64,000 bases of DNA, from the NCBI GenBank assembly GCA_013399895.1, contig VXBA01005854.1, positions 222,192 to 286,191 on the forward strand, in the 5' to 3' direction. Under the pieces are notes generated by a model. The model did not search any database. It was given only the letters and a program-made list of their open reading frames with translations, and was not told the origin of the DNA. Of the stretch, positions 1-11,309 are shown piece by piece (the first letter of the stretch is position 1; each line of letters starts with the position of its first letter). Made by a program: the position numbers and the translations under genes. This stretch comes from Serilophus lunatus. Lineage: Eukaryota > Chordata > Aves > Passeriformes > Eurylaimidae.

Positions 1-15
1 AAAAAAAAAAAAAAA
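1..15. repeat. poly(A) tract at window edge
   Basis: Fifteen A residues open the window. It may be the tail of an element lying outside the window or a simple A tract; nothing next to it decides. Confidence 0.7.
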
Positions 16-905
16 GACATCTGACAAATTGGTTGAGCTAAAAAACTACCAATAAAATTGGTAGGAGACTTCATGGACTTGAATGACAGCCTGATTCTGT
101 ATAAGACTATTAAAATAGAAAAGGACACAAGAAATTTGGCCATCAGACGGATCATTTTAAGTTTGGTAAGTTAGCACAAATGTTATTTTAGGCATGAATG
201 GCACAAAATTGAACCTCTTATTTAAATGTAATTCTTCCACGCTTATCAAACTTGCAAAGAATATTACTACAATTTAATAAACTCTGTTCCTCTGCATCTA
301 TTATAAAATAAACCATATACTCAGGAGAGTAAGATAATATCGGTGTAGCAAACCTGCTTGAAAAATGTACGCTTCAGATCCCAGACAGTTTACAAATTAA
401 AACAAAACAGAGAAATCAGGTAAAGGATCATGCATAAGGGCCTGAAGGCAACATTAGCTTTAATGCCAACAAATCATGCAGGTTTTATATAGTTATTCAC
501 TCTGGTATCCAAATAAAAATGACGTTACTGCACCAGTACCAAACATATCCTTAAAGAAACACACTCAGGAATAATTCATGGGAACTTTACACTAGTGAAG
601 AGGGTAAATATATTATACATTTAAATAATTTATGTTTTCTGAAGTTTGTTTGTTTGAAACTTAGGTGCTCGTTGTGAGGTACCACTGGAAAGCTACAGTC
701 AATTAATTGAGTTAGGACTTACTATGTGACAGGACACAACAGTCATGCCTATGTCACTTTGTTAGGACACTTATGACATGAACTTAAATATATGGTCAAT
801 TCATCTTAAATATTTCGGAATGAAAAATATTATTTTTACCTAAAAAAATCCTTTTTTCTAGTAAACAAATTCCTGTAATTTTTCTGTTTTAGTTTCACCT
901 TCATA
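16..905. other. Unannotated AT-rich DNA
   Basis: No coding exon, RNA gene or recognisable transposable element seen. Only short chance frames on both strands. Confidence 0.6.
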
Positions 906-976
906 TATATATATATAAATATATAAGGAAGGGAAGGGAAGGGAAGGGAAGGGAAGGGAAGGGAAGGGAGGGGAAC
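906..976. repeat. (TA)n then (GGGAA)n microsatellite
   Basis: A short TA tract (about 906-925) is followed by roughly ten GGGAA units (927-975), with one impure unit near the end (GGGAGGGGAA). On the minus strand it reads as TTCCC repeats and gives a false Pro-Ser-Leu-Pro-Phe repeat frame, which is not a gene. Confidence 0.95.
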
Positions 977-3900
977 ACTTTTTGCATATTTAGGAGAAAA
1001 ATGAAAGATCAAAATACCATTAGTACATAATTTCTTATTCTCCTTTCCCATATAAAAAGCACCACCACTCCCAAACTTAGATTTGTCTCTAGAATTTCAT
1101 CATTAAATATTTTCTAAAGATCAGCATTTTGGAATGGACTTTTTAAAATATTCAGTAACTTCAAAGATCATTTGCCACAGGGGAAAAATGTTGATTGCCA
1201 TTATTAGTGTTGGTTTTGTTGTTACTTTTGTTATTTTAACTAGCGTAGACTTTACTATTCCTACATACCTCTTCTTTCTAGCAAAAGTCTTAGTATAAAA
1301 CAGACCCTTATATTTTTAATAATGCAATCACTTTCCTTGCTATTGAAGATGCATGCAATATTCAATTGCTTTAGCAAGTGAAACAACAAAATGAAAAATA
1401 CTATGCCTATATTATCCTCCTTGTCCAAATGGTTTGAATTTAAATATTAAATGGAATTAATAACTCTGAATAGTTGAAGATTACAATCTTCACAATTATT
1501 CACACTAATGGCTGATTTTATTTTAATATTTCAGCAGTACTTAATTTCTTGTGTCAGAAGAAAAGAGTATTTTAGATGGCAACATGAGAGAAAAGATAAG
1601 CCACAAATAATTTCTTGGGTTTATTTCCACCTTTATGTAAAAACCTGCCAAGTCATTCTGTGCTTGAGTAGACTAAGGACCAACTGTAACTAGCTTCTCT
1701 ATTGCCTCTGTATTAGAATTGTTGGCTTGTATTAAAATTTTTCCAGGCTTTCTGGAATAGGTGCAACTGCAAACCCTTCCCTAATAGGGATTTGACATCT
1801 GGAAACAGCAGATATTTGTAGAAAGAAGAGGCTGAGCCCTTTTCAGAAGAGAAAAATGCTGCAGGTGACATTAGAAAGAGTATAGGTGAGCCTTTCATTT
1901 AGATGGAGTATATACAACCAGATTGCCTAAACAAGAAGAAAAGGAAGGTCTTTAGAAACAATGACGGGGGAAGGGAAAAATAACATAGGGCCTGATGTAT
2001 CGGATTGTAATGTGTTGACTGCACCTGATTTTGTCAGCCTTGTGTGAAGGGCAAGAGTGCTTCAGAAGGGAGTGAGGAACAAAACTCACACAGCTTTAAA
2101 ATATGGTGTTTAGGTGGAAGTATGGGCTCAAGTCTGTTGTTAATCAGGGTCTGTGATATATGCTGGAGCAGGAGAAAGCCACGTCTTTCCATTTTTTGCT
2201 AAGGGCAACTCTTCCTGTAGCAAGCCAAGCAGAGAAGCAGACTGAAACCAAGGTGCTTTCTGGTCACTGAGGATACAGCGAAATTGTAATAGTAGCTTGA
2301 GACGGACTTTCGAAAAATCTCATCTCTTCTCACAACATGTTACTTTTGGAAGCCTATAGGTTGGATTCCACCTGTGACTAATGTCCACATTGTAATGAGA
2401 GCACAAGACTTCCTGACTTACTGTGTCAGAGCTTGAACACATTCAGGAGATCTCCCAAGAGAATTTTCCTTCCCAGTAGGTTCAAGGATAAGCTTTGTGT
2501 ACATAAGACAATTGTGTATTTGAATGCACACGTGAAACATTATATGGATGCGCTGGTTGGAGTCGTGTTGAGCAAATGAAATATCGTATACAAGCTGAAT
2601 GAAAAGGTAAATCTGTTGCAGTATTGTTGCTAAGAAAAAAAACGTGTCATCGTCACTGAGTTTCATGTTGCAATTTGCACAGAGTTATGCAGTGCGAGGA
2701 TTAAATAAGTGTTCCTGTGTTAGATATATGTTATATTTTTCTGAAAACCAAACACAAAAAAATCAGCTAAGATAAAGACTAAGTGTTGAAAGATGTAGTG
2801 TTGAAAAGTGTAGGCACACAATACACATGTGAAGAGAATGCAATTCCTCTCTCTGAGCAATTTTTTTGTAATTATTAATGTCTGGACTTGGAGCTAGGGC
2901 CCAGCTTTGCACTTTGTGGAAAGATGTACCATAGCTCAGGAAAGGAATACAAGTTCCTGAAACTGGAAAAAGAGCAAAATTGGTCCCTACCCAGGTACTG
3001 GGTTCTGATCCTACTCTCATGGCAATTTTACACATTTCACTCAATGATTCTTTTCGTATGAAATACAGAAACATTCTTGGCAGTAAAAATCAGAATAAAT
3101 GTGAAGTGGCCTGGCCACATTTTATAGGAAACATGAAAGGTACCACAACATGGAAATTACACCAACCACAGGTAACAAACTTCTGCTCATTTTGTCTAAA
3201 TGAAGTCAAAATTCTTGCTTGCATTGAGACTTTCCATAATAATGGGAATCGAGAGCCTTTCCATCAGTCACCACTATTTTTACCATGAAGATGTACACTT
3301 TCTCATAAGAACCCACAGGTGACTGAAGCATACAAAACCGAGGTGCATTTTGGGCGCATGTCCAATTTCTTGAATAAACAGTTCAATTACTGGCTATTAT
3401 GTAAGAAGGAGACACCTAAAAAATGTTTTTAGGGTCCTCGATTCCTTAGACGTGCATAAGTCAACTGAGAGATCATTTATCAGATCCAAATCCTTAGAGG
3501 GTTTCAGCAAAAAACTAGTTTGGCAAGATTAATCTAATCTATTTTATATGTCTACAGTGCAGACAGCCACTTGGGCACATCAAGGCTGTGATTCATCTTC
3601 TGATATAGACATTGAAAACAGACCAGTTGTATACTGCAGCAGAAATACTTATTGCTTTCCACTGATCCTGAAGAGATCATAAATCTGTCCTTTTATAAAG
3701 CATTCTTTCCACTTTTTTGCACAAACATTGGCATCTGAACATTAAAGACGTCTAAACTTACAAGATATTAATTTTATCCCTATTTTGACAATGCTCAGAT
3801 AAAAGTCAAGTCCTGAGATGCTCAGAATTGGAGTATCTAGTTTCAGATACTTTGCTAAGCAGTTTGAAGGGCCTTTTGCTTTTTAAAATGGATGAAGTAC

Positions 3901-5760
3901 CCAGCTAGTGAATTTTGGCACCTGTAATATTAGGTAACAGTGAGTGTGGTTTTCAGATCATACAGGCTGTGGGGTAAAGCTAAATTTTCTGCTTTGAGAA
4001 TGAAAACTTTTATTAGTCCTACCTTCAAATTCACATTTTCATGTAAATTATATTTGTCTTTGTTTAGAAGCTGTTTCAAAACTTCAGTGCTAACTCTCTG
4101 CTCTGGCAAATTTGCCAACATTCAGTTAATTTATTTGGCAACTTCCAGTTTACTTGCCTGTGTATGTACTTGTTACTAGCAGGCAACAATATGCATCCCT
4201 TTATTAGGAAGTGACCTAATCTTGACTAAGATAAGCTCTGAATTGAAATGGCCAACTAGTTCTTTTTCTACTGCATCCCTTCCACAGTAGTCAGAATCAC
4301 CTGGTGTTGTCATCCGTATTTCACAAGCAGATCTTGCTAGATGTCAAATTATGATTTAATTTGGAAATGACAACTACATCTTCTGTTATTTTTATAGCTG
4401 GCAAAACAGATTTGAGAAAATCAAACAACAGGAATAGATGTAACTCCAACTGATATTAGAGTCTAAGGAGGCACGTAGCAATTTTGAATTTATATGCAGA
4501 TAATGCAAAAAAGTCAGAATCATTCTAATATCCTTCATATAATTGGCTGTGCCTTTGTATCTTGTTCCTCACTAATTTTCATTATCATGCATTTCAGGCT
4601 GATCTGAATGCGTCTTATGTGACTTGAATAGATGAGACTGAACTGTGCCCCGTACACTGATATTCTTCCTTATCACTAGACACAAGGATGTGTTAGCTTA
4701 TTTCTGTTCTGAAAGCCACAAAAAGGGTTGCCTAGCTTCTCAATGTATTTGTAGCGCCATGAATTATGTCTATCAGAACTCCTGCTCACATTTGATATCT
4801 GTGGTGTATGACAGCTTTTCAGATAGTATGATTGAAATAATAGTGTTAAACATCTTCCATGACTGAGCCCCAAATCACCAGCTGCTTCCCCATTGGCTAC
4901 CAATGCAAGACTGTTGCCTGTTCCTTCTTTTAAAATATACTGGCTTGGGTTGATCAGATTCTGAAATTATTCTGTCTCATGTTATTTGATCAATCACATC
5001 TTACTGTTGACAAGTGCACTTCTGGCACTTTTGTTTAAGCAGAGGACTCCTTCCTCCTTCCAGATTAAACTTTCTATCATCAAGGATCATTTATTTTGAA
5101 AAGGGAATAATTTAAAACTGTGGCTCACTCTTAGAATTAGCATTACCAAACGACACTTAACTGAAACCCTCTGATTTATTTGTTTGTTAGAAGTCTGTTG
5201 TTTTGGATAAAGCTTAAGGATAAAATAAAATATTTTTTATAGCTAAATAATGTAGTCATTAATATGATTAAAGACGAGGTTCTAGGGCTGGTGAACTTGG
5301 AAGCAGAATTTTGCACTCGGAAAGCAAAATCAGTTACTGGGAAGTTGTAAGGTTCTTGAAGAAACTACTTCAATCACAATGTCACAAATCTCAGAGTTTA
5401 CAAGTGATTCTGAATTATTAGATAAGTTTACCATACCATTATTATGTGAGTAATCATTTAGTCAGATTCAGAAAATGCTGCATAAAGATGGTGTAAAGTA
5501 GCAGAATTTAACTGGTGATAACATCAAGCAGATCCATGCACACAGGAGGCTGGACTATGAGTCTCCATTACTTTAGGTAGTTCTTGAAAAGGTTTGTGGT
5601 TTGCTTTCCTTCAGATCAGTCGATGTGAAAGCATGTTGTTTATTTTGGTGTTCTGCATTGTTCTCAAGCTCTGTTGCACAATTTCTAAGTGTGTTTCAAA
5701 ACTGTTTCATCTTGACCCTATTATCCCCATTTGTAAGATAACATTAGGTTGCTTTTTGCT
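977..5760. other. Unannotated AT-rich DNA
   Basis: Nearly 5 kb without a feature I can support. A pair of overlapping opposite-strand frames near 2763-3288 (103 and 102 codons) has no recognisable domain and the look of chance. No CR1, LTR or tRNA motif found. Confidence 0.55.
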
Positions 5761-5799
5761 TTTTTTTTTTTTTTTGTATTTATATCACACACACACACA
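5761..5799. repeat. T15 tract and short (CA)n
   Basis: T15 at 5761-5775, then seven CA units at about 5786-5799, abutting the 3' end of a reversed CR1 copy. Simple repeats at CR1 3' ends are common. Confidence 0.9.
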
Positions 5800-5801
5800 G
5801 A

Positions 5802-5921
5802 TTCACAGAATATGCTGAGTTAGAAGGGACTCACAAGGATCATCGAGTCCAAATCTTAGCTCTGCATAGGATCATCCCCAAAAGTCACACCATGTGCCTG
5901 AGAGTATTCTCCAAATGCTTC
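5802..5921 (-). mobile_element. CR1 LINE 3' fragment
   Basis: The plus strand starts TTCACAGAATATGCTGAG and continues with AGAAGGGACTCACAAGGATC and ATCGAGTCCAA, which is the reverse complement of the 3' end of an avian CR1 retrotransposon (its tail reads ATATTCTGTGAATC on the minus strand). The region CACCATGTGCCTGAGAG is also typical. Only about 120 bp of the 3' end are present, as expected from 5' truncation during target-primed reverse transcription. Its tail resembles the tails of the two SINEs at 11.2 and 35.8 kb. It contains no coding capacity. Confidence 0.9.
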
Positions 5922-7290
5922 TAAATAATGTAACACTCATTATTCTCATTATTGAGATGTAAAATCAAAAAATTGAAAACCTGAAAATTTCACTATATTT
6001 TCCTCTGTGCATTAACATAACTAAATACATCTAGAAGTAAATGTTCTCAAAGACTGCAATAAAAAACAATAAGCACACACAAATGAGGTACTAATAAACT
6101 TTATGTAATGGCCTGGATTTAATCATGGTGTTGTCTGTTTTATTTCAGGATCACGTATTTTTGTTTCCTGTGTCTCTACCCAACAATTCGGTTGAGGGGC
6201 TATCTTGGTTTTCAGTGCCTGAATTTCATTCAAATCTTAAGAAAAACTTGTCATAATGACCAACAGAAACCTGTTACCTTTAACTTGGTTAAGGCAATGT
6301 TTGCTGAAGATTATAATTTTGTCTGAAGACCTCTGGCTTTACTGACTTTGGATCTGGGCTGTTTAGGTGACTGAGTTGGCATGAGAGCATTCGTGTATTC
6401 TGAGCATCCCCTGAGACATGTCAACACCCTCGACTACAGTTAAGTGGAAACTTTCTTCTCAGAGGCTCAGCACTCCTGAAGGAAAATGCAGAGAAGATGC
6501 AGAGAATTCTGCTGAGGAGGAGCATTTCAAATATGAACCACATGAAACCTTAAAGGCTTGCTGCAGATTTAAATATTGTTAGCACACAGCAATGAAATCA
6601 GGGAAAACAAGTGAATATTTGACAATTTTTTTTTTTTTAAGTAACGGTGAAAAAATACTCAACTTGTACTATAAGGCATAATGAAATGACCATTAATTAT
6701 GACACATAAAACATTTTCTATGATTGAAATTATTATTATTATGTAATTCAGTTATATTAAGTATTTTCTTTCTGCATAGTTGAGGTAGCTGAAAACTGTA
6801 GATGTGCTTTACGTAAAACAGAGTTGTAAAAGCATAAATGAAGATAGTGGAATAAAAAAGAGGGCTAATAGATTAATTTGCTTTTTAATTCAGACATTGT
6901 TAGATGGGCATTATCTATTTCATTCAAACAATTTCATAATATTTTTCTTTCTTGTAATAAGGCTGCTTGCCTTGACAATTACACGTATTTTGAAAATGAC
7001 TAATATTAAAAGCAAAATCATTCTATATTCCTTCTCTGTTTCTCAGATTTTTCTCCTTAGAAACATTATATATTCTTTTCCAGTTATCCTGCCTGTCAAT
7101 TATTAGAAACTATGCATTACTTTTTCGCTGTGCACATTGGAGCTTCAACAACAAATTAGAGCTTCAGAACAGGGCACAGAGAGGATGGTTCATGCAGTGA
7201 ATGAGCACATATGACTGTGTTATTAATTGATCTTAATTCTCCTTTACTAATGAGCTCTTCAGCCTAACACATTTCTATCCTAAAGTAAAA
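5922..7290. other. Unannotated AT-rich DNA
   Basis: Contains a short (ATT)n at about 6727-6742 and a 12-T tract near 6629-6640. Nothing else recognised. Confidence 0.55.
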
Positions 7291-7350
7291 GATATATTAA
7301 AAAAACCCACCAAAACCCAAAACCCACAAAAGCCACAAAAGCAACAGAAC
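7291..7350. repeat. A/C-rich low-complexity tract
   Basis: Irregular AAAACCC- and CACAAAAG-like units with no G-rich strand partner and no strict period. A similar tract lies at 8838-8886. Confidence 0.8.
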
Positions 7351-8837
7351 AGAGAAATAAAATAAACTAATTTACGGTGCCAAAATAGGAGTGGTACTAA
7401 ATGTAATTTCACAACTAATAGTGCGCTAATAAAGTGACTTTCTAGGTAATAAGCCTGAGTTTGACTCCTTTTTCAAATAGCAATATTTTGTTTCAAATGA
7501 GAGCGTGCATTGTGAAAGTACTGTAGATGCTGGGAAAAAGTCTTCTTTTGTATTAAGGAAACTGGCTTTAACACTTAAGTTTGCTAAAAATAGCGTAAAA
7601 TGCTTTACCACTGTCACCTTAACTAATGTATTAAATAAAGAGCAACATTGTCCCCTAGTGGTAAAAGAAATATTTTTTTCCAGACAAAACGAAGGTTGGT
7701 TCCTGCATTGATGTATTCAGTGCAGTTGATTTAGAGAAAACAAAATACTCCCCAGCAAACACAGATACTGCTAAAATTGCATAGGATTCAAGTATGCTGG
7801 TTCGCTAAAAAAATTGAATTTAGTTTTAATAGCAAGTAGAACATTTAAATGGCAAAAGAATTTAATTTAATCTAGTCAGGTTGCGTTTGACATGGGCCCA
7901 GGAATTAAACATTCATAAGTGTAACTGATGTGGTGTCATGATACGAAAATTTGAGTAGTAAAGCTTGGGAGGAGTCTCCAGAAACTGTCCTCACAGGAGG
8001 GGGCCCTGGTAACTTTTGTCTTTATACAGAACTAGGCAAAGCTTAATAGTCTTCCAAGTCTTCCCACTGTCTTTCATTGATGTGAAGCAGTAAAGCTGAG
8101 AAAAATCAAATAAGCTCTACCAAGAAATTTGAAGCATTGCCTCTTACCCTGGGTGTCTCAACAGAAAGATCAACCTAGCAAACTGGCTCAAAGACAGGAT
8201 CTTCTTGTTCTGGACCCAAATGTCCCTAGATTGCCAAGAACCCTCCTAGAGGATTGTTCAACCTTGGATCCATTGAACTACTGCAAAAATAGAACCGTAC
8301 ATGAAAAAGATTCCTTTTTCAAGAAATTGACATTTTCTGACTAAATTGATTTCTGCTTGAAAAATCCCTCCCAGTTCTAGTGACAAAGTTGTCAGTAGTT
8401 GTCACTTGTTGCCTTTCATAAATTTTACTGGGACATGTTCTATCCTTTCTCTATCATTAAACTTGTTCCTTTTCTTCCCCTCCCTCTACACTCTCTATCA
8501 TTCCAAGTAATACTTTCTCAAAAGAAGTTCTATTAAAAGAGAATAAAGAAAAAAAGAAACTCTAAGAAGACACGAGAATGGCAATATTTCCAAATTTCAC
8601 AGTGCACATGGCACCACTTCTTTCTACTCCCATTCTTGCAAGCTCTTGTGTTCTAGCCATGTAACTTATAATGAAATCCACTTGAAGCTAGAGCTATATC
8701 TTATTTTGTGTGGAATACAGGAGAGAAAAAGGGTGGAAACAGCAATCCTCTTTGGGCTTCCTAAGCATCATTATAGAATGGGACAAAACCAGGAGGTAGT
8801 TGACCTGGTAACAAGTCAGAAACAAGCTTCACAGACG
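7351..8837. other. Unannotated DNA with one weak frame
   Basis: A plus-strand open frame at 8129-8344 (72 codons with its stop) lacks an ATG at its start, and I recognise no domain in it. A clean splice acceptor was not seen. Treated as chance or a decayed element. Confidence 0.5.
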
Positions 8838-8886
8838 AAAAAAAAAAACCCACACAAAAAAACCCAAAACAAAACAAAAAAAACCA
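8838..8886. repeat. A/C-rich low-complexity tract
   Basis: Runs of A interrupted by CCC and single C (AAAAAACCCAAAACAAAAC type). Low complexity, non-coding. Confidence 0.85.
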
Positions 8887-10534
8887 CCTAAGTTAGGAAT
8901 TCATCTGCTTAGAAACATTTCTTCTATAATAATAAGTGTGTACTAAGAGGTTCGGTCTTTGCACTGAAACCAGACACAGAACCCTAAGTCTAGGTCCATA
9001 TTGTATAGCATCTGGGGTAAGGCTGGAATTGCCCTGACTTCTCAGACCTAGATATTTTTTCAAATAGTCATGCAGAGAGCTTCATGATGATATATTGTCT
9101 TGTAGCAAAATCGTGGCCTATGTATCAAAACAAAAAGCTGATTATTATGTTTGATAAATACTGGTCATGCAATTTTTTCAAGGGCAGACAAAATAGGCTG
9201 GATTGGCCAGATACATCCCCTTGCATATATTTTTCTGCTTTTGTGCGCACTCCAGTGCATATTTGAGGTTTTCCCCAAGGAAGCTATCCATATCTCATTA
9301 AATCAAATGGTATGGGAATTTCTGAGGGTTAGTACTGTGGAGAGCTAATGAGAGCCTTAAGTCAAAGCTTTAAAGCCCTCATGGAGGTTTGTGGAACATC
9401 AAACTTGAATGGGGAGAGTCTTCAGGAGGCTGTAGCATCTCTGTGGAGGCTGCAGACTTCCAGTTTCATTCGTGTGGGACTTGATTCTGTCTCCTTCCTG
9501 TTCCTTGATTCCAGTTCTGCTTGCATCTAATCACCAGTAAGTAATGTGTAGAGTGGAGGCCCCTGAGGTTTACTAGGCAGAGCATTACAACAGTCTGTCC
9601 TTTGCTGAAGTTTCTGCAAACGTATTAAAGAATTTACATGAGGAGCTCTCTGTAGCTTCCTATTATGCTATAAAGGAGACACACTGAGTTAGTCTGGTTA
9701 GCTCTTCTCTGCATATTTTTCTGTGAGAGACAAAGAAATTTTCAAAAACAGTAGTTTTCATTTCTTAATCTAGATTCTTTCTGCTGGCTTACTAGTCTTA
9801 ACTTTTTTGAGTGACATTTATTATTTTTTCTTTTTCTAATTTATTGTTTTTATAATTTCATCCCATCACTAACTAGAATTAGAGTTCAGCATTTATGATT
9901 TGTTTGGTTTTTGCTATGGAAACAGCAAGATATTTAATTTCATATCATAAGTTAGTGTCAGAACAGTTTTTGATGTGTTTCTCTACACATTATACTGATA
10001 CTTAAAGGTTACTCATGAGTGTTTTCTAAAGAGTTAGCAAATCTTTCCTAATAAGTGTGAGTCATTCAATAAGAGCTTATTTGTGCATTAGGTAAGGCAA
10101 ATAATTCAATTTATCTTAAAAGAGATAGAAGTGGTAGGTACATGGTAAGCAGATGGAAAATTAAAATTTACAGCTAACTTCCTAATGCTAAATTAGAATT
10201 TTTGAGGAGAGCCATCAGTTGCATAACTCATATTTATGCTACATCATAAAATCAAACTCAATTTATGTAGTTTTAAATACATTCTGTAAACAGTTGCATA
10301 GCCAATTTTTCTAAACAAAACAAAAGAATAAATGTGTTACAGAACACTGAAGCAGGCTAGACTGAAAAAAAATTCTTTTCTTACTCTCCATTAAAAAGTG
10401 TAGATTATAAAGAGTCAGCAATATACAGGAATGAAAGTGTGCTAGTAAATGTGGATTAAATTTCATTATAATTTAGCAGTCCAAGTGTGATCATTGTGTC
10501 ATGGTGGTGAATGGTGATTAGTCTTCTATTTCAG
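8887..10534. other. Unannotated AT-rich DNA
   Basis: One ATG-initiated 60-codon frame at 9348-9530 has no recognised motif. No repeat family identified. Confidence 0.55.
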
Positions 10535-10747
10535 GGAGGGGACGACACCAACAGACCCTCTGGAGAGGAGCTGTCACTCCTGTTGCCTCTTCAATCTTGA
10601 CCATCACAAACCTGAGGAAACCTTCAGCAGAGAGAAAATCTGAAGGCCACCGAGTGCAACCCTCCAATCATCACAGGGCAATTACAAAATTAAATCAAAC
10701 AACACAGTCAGAGCAGATTCCTTGGGGCCATCTAAGGATGTCTTAAC
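10535..10747 (+). other. Possible exon after a splice acceptor
   Basis: A pyrimidine-rich stretch ending TCTTCTATTTCAG (10534) is followed by a patch richer in G+C than its surroundings. One frame stays open for about 69 codons from 10537 to a TAA near 10745. A second frame is open for about 36 codons. Neither translation is recognised. No good donor and no AATAAA close downstream were seen, so this could equally be an old transposable-element piece or a noncoding exon. Confidence 0.2.
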
Positions 10748-11179
10748 TAATTTCAAAGACAATTTTTCTAGGCAAAATGAAGACAAGCTATATGGAAGTG
10801 AGAGTAATATGGAAAAGACATAAAGAATAATGGAAGGTTAGTGAAATGACACAGCTGATGGCAGAGAAAAATTTCAAGTGAGTTTTAATCTAGTGTTTTC
10901 AGAATCAACAGGCAGAATCTGTCCCTGAGCTAAGGGAATCTGGCCAGATATGTTGTAAACATGAAACTGGGCGATTGGTAATCCGTTTCTGAATGTTTCA
11001 CACAGGTATTTTGCAGGCAAGAGTCCATTTGGAGATGTTAGATACAGTTCTGCCAGTAACTATTACTTATCTCCTATTTCATCTCCATTAACCAAAGGTA
11101 GGACAACTCTACTCAGACTGCAGAAGCATTTTTGAGTGGATTTTTTTATCATTATTGGAATAAGTACAAAAGGGAGAGG

Positions 11180-11309
11180 ACCCTAAGATTAGCTCAGTCT
11201 ACTAATACCAAGGTCATGGGTTTGATGCCGATATGGGCCATTCACTTTAGGGTTGTGCTCCATGATCCTTGTGGGTCCTTTCCAATCCAGAATATTCTGT
11301 AATTCTGTG
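11180..11309 (+). mobile_element. tRNA-Ile-derived SINE (TguSINE1-like), copy 1
   Basis: The head matches a tRNA-Ile gene: A box GATTAGCTCAGT at 11187-11198, the anticodon-arm remnant CTAATACCAAGG, B box GGTTTGATGCC at 11219-11229, and the acceptor end ATGGGCCA. About 16 bases between the D loop and anticodon loop are missing relative to tRNA-Ile. The tail, from CATGATCCTTGTGGGTCC to AATATTCTGTAATTCTGTG, is a CR1 3' end. A tRNA head joined to a CR1 tail is the structure of the songbird SINE mobilised by CR1 machinery. No target duplication was evident. The family name is from memory. The structure itself is visible. Confidence 0.88.

Noticed and set aside
836..1051. Pro/Ser/Leu/Phe repeat protein on the minus strand
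   Set aside because: It is the translation of the (GGGAA)n microsatellite.
4977..4994. 18-mer TCTCATGTTATTTGATCA shared with the stretch near 15217
   Set aside because: No flanking similarity; chance or too old to call.
11185..11235. Functional tRNA-Ile gene
   Set aside because: D and anticodon arms are incomplete and it is fused to a CR1 tail, so it is a SINE head.
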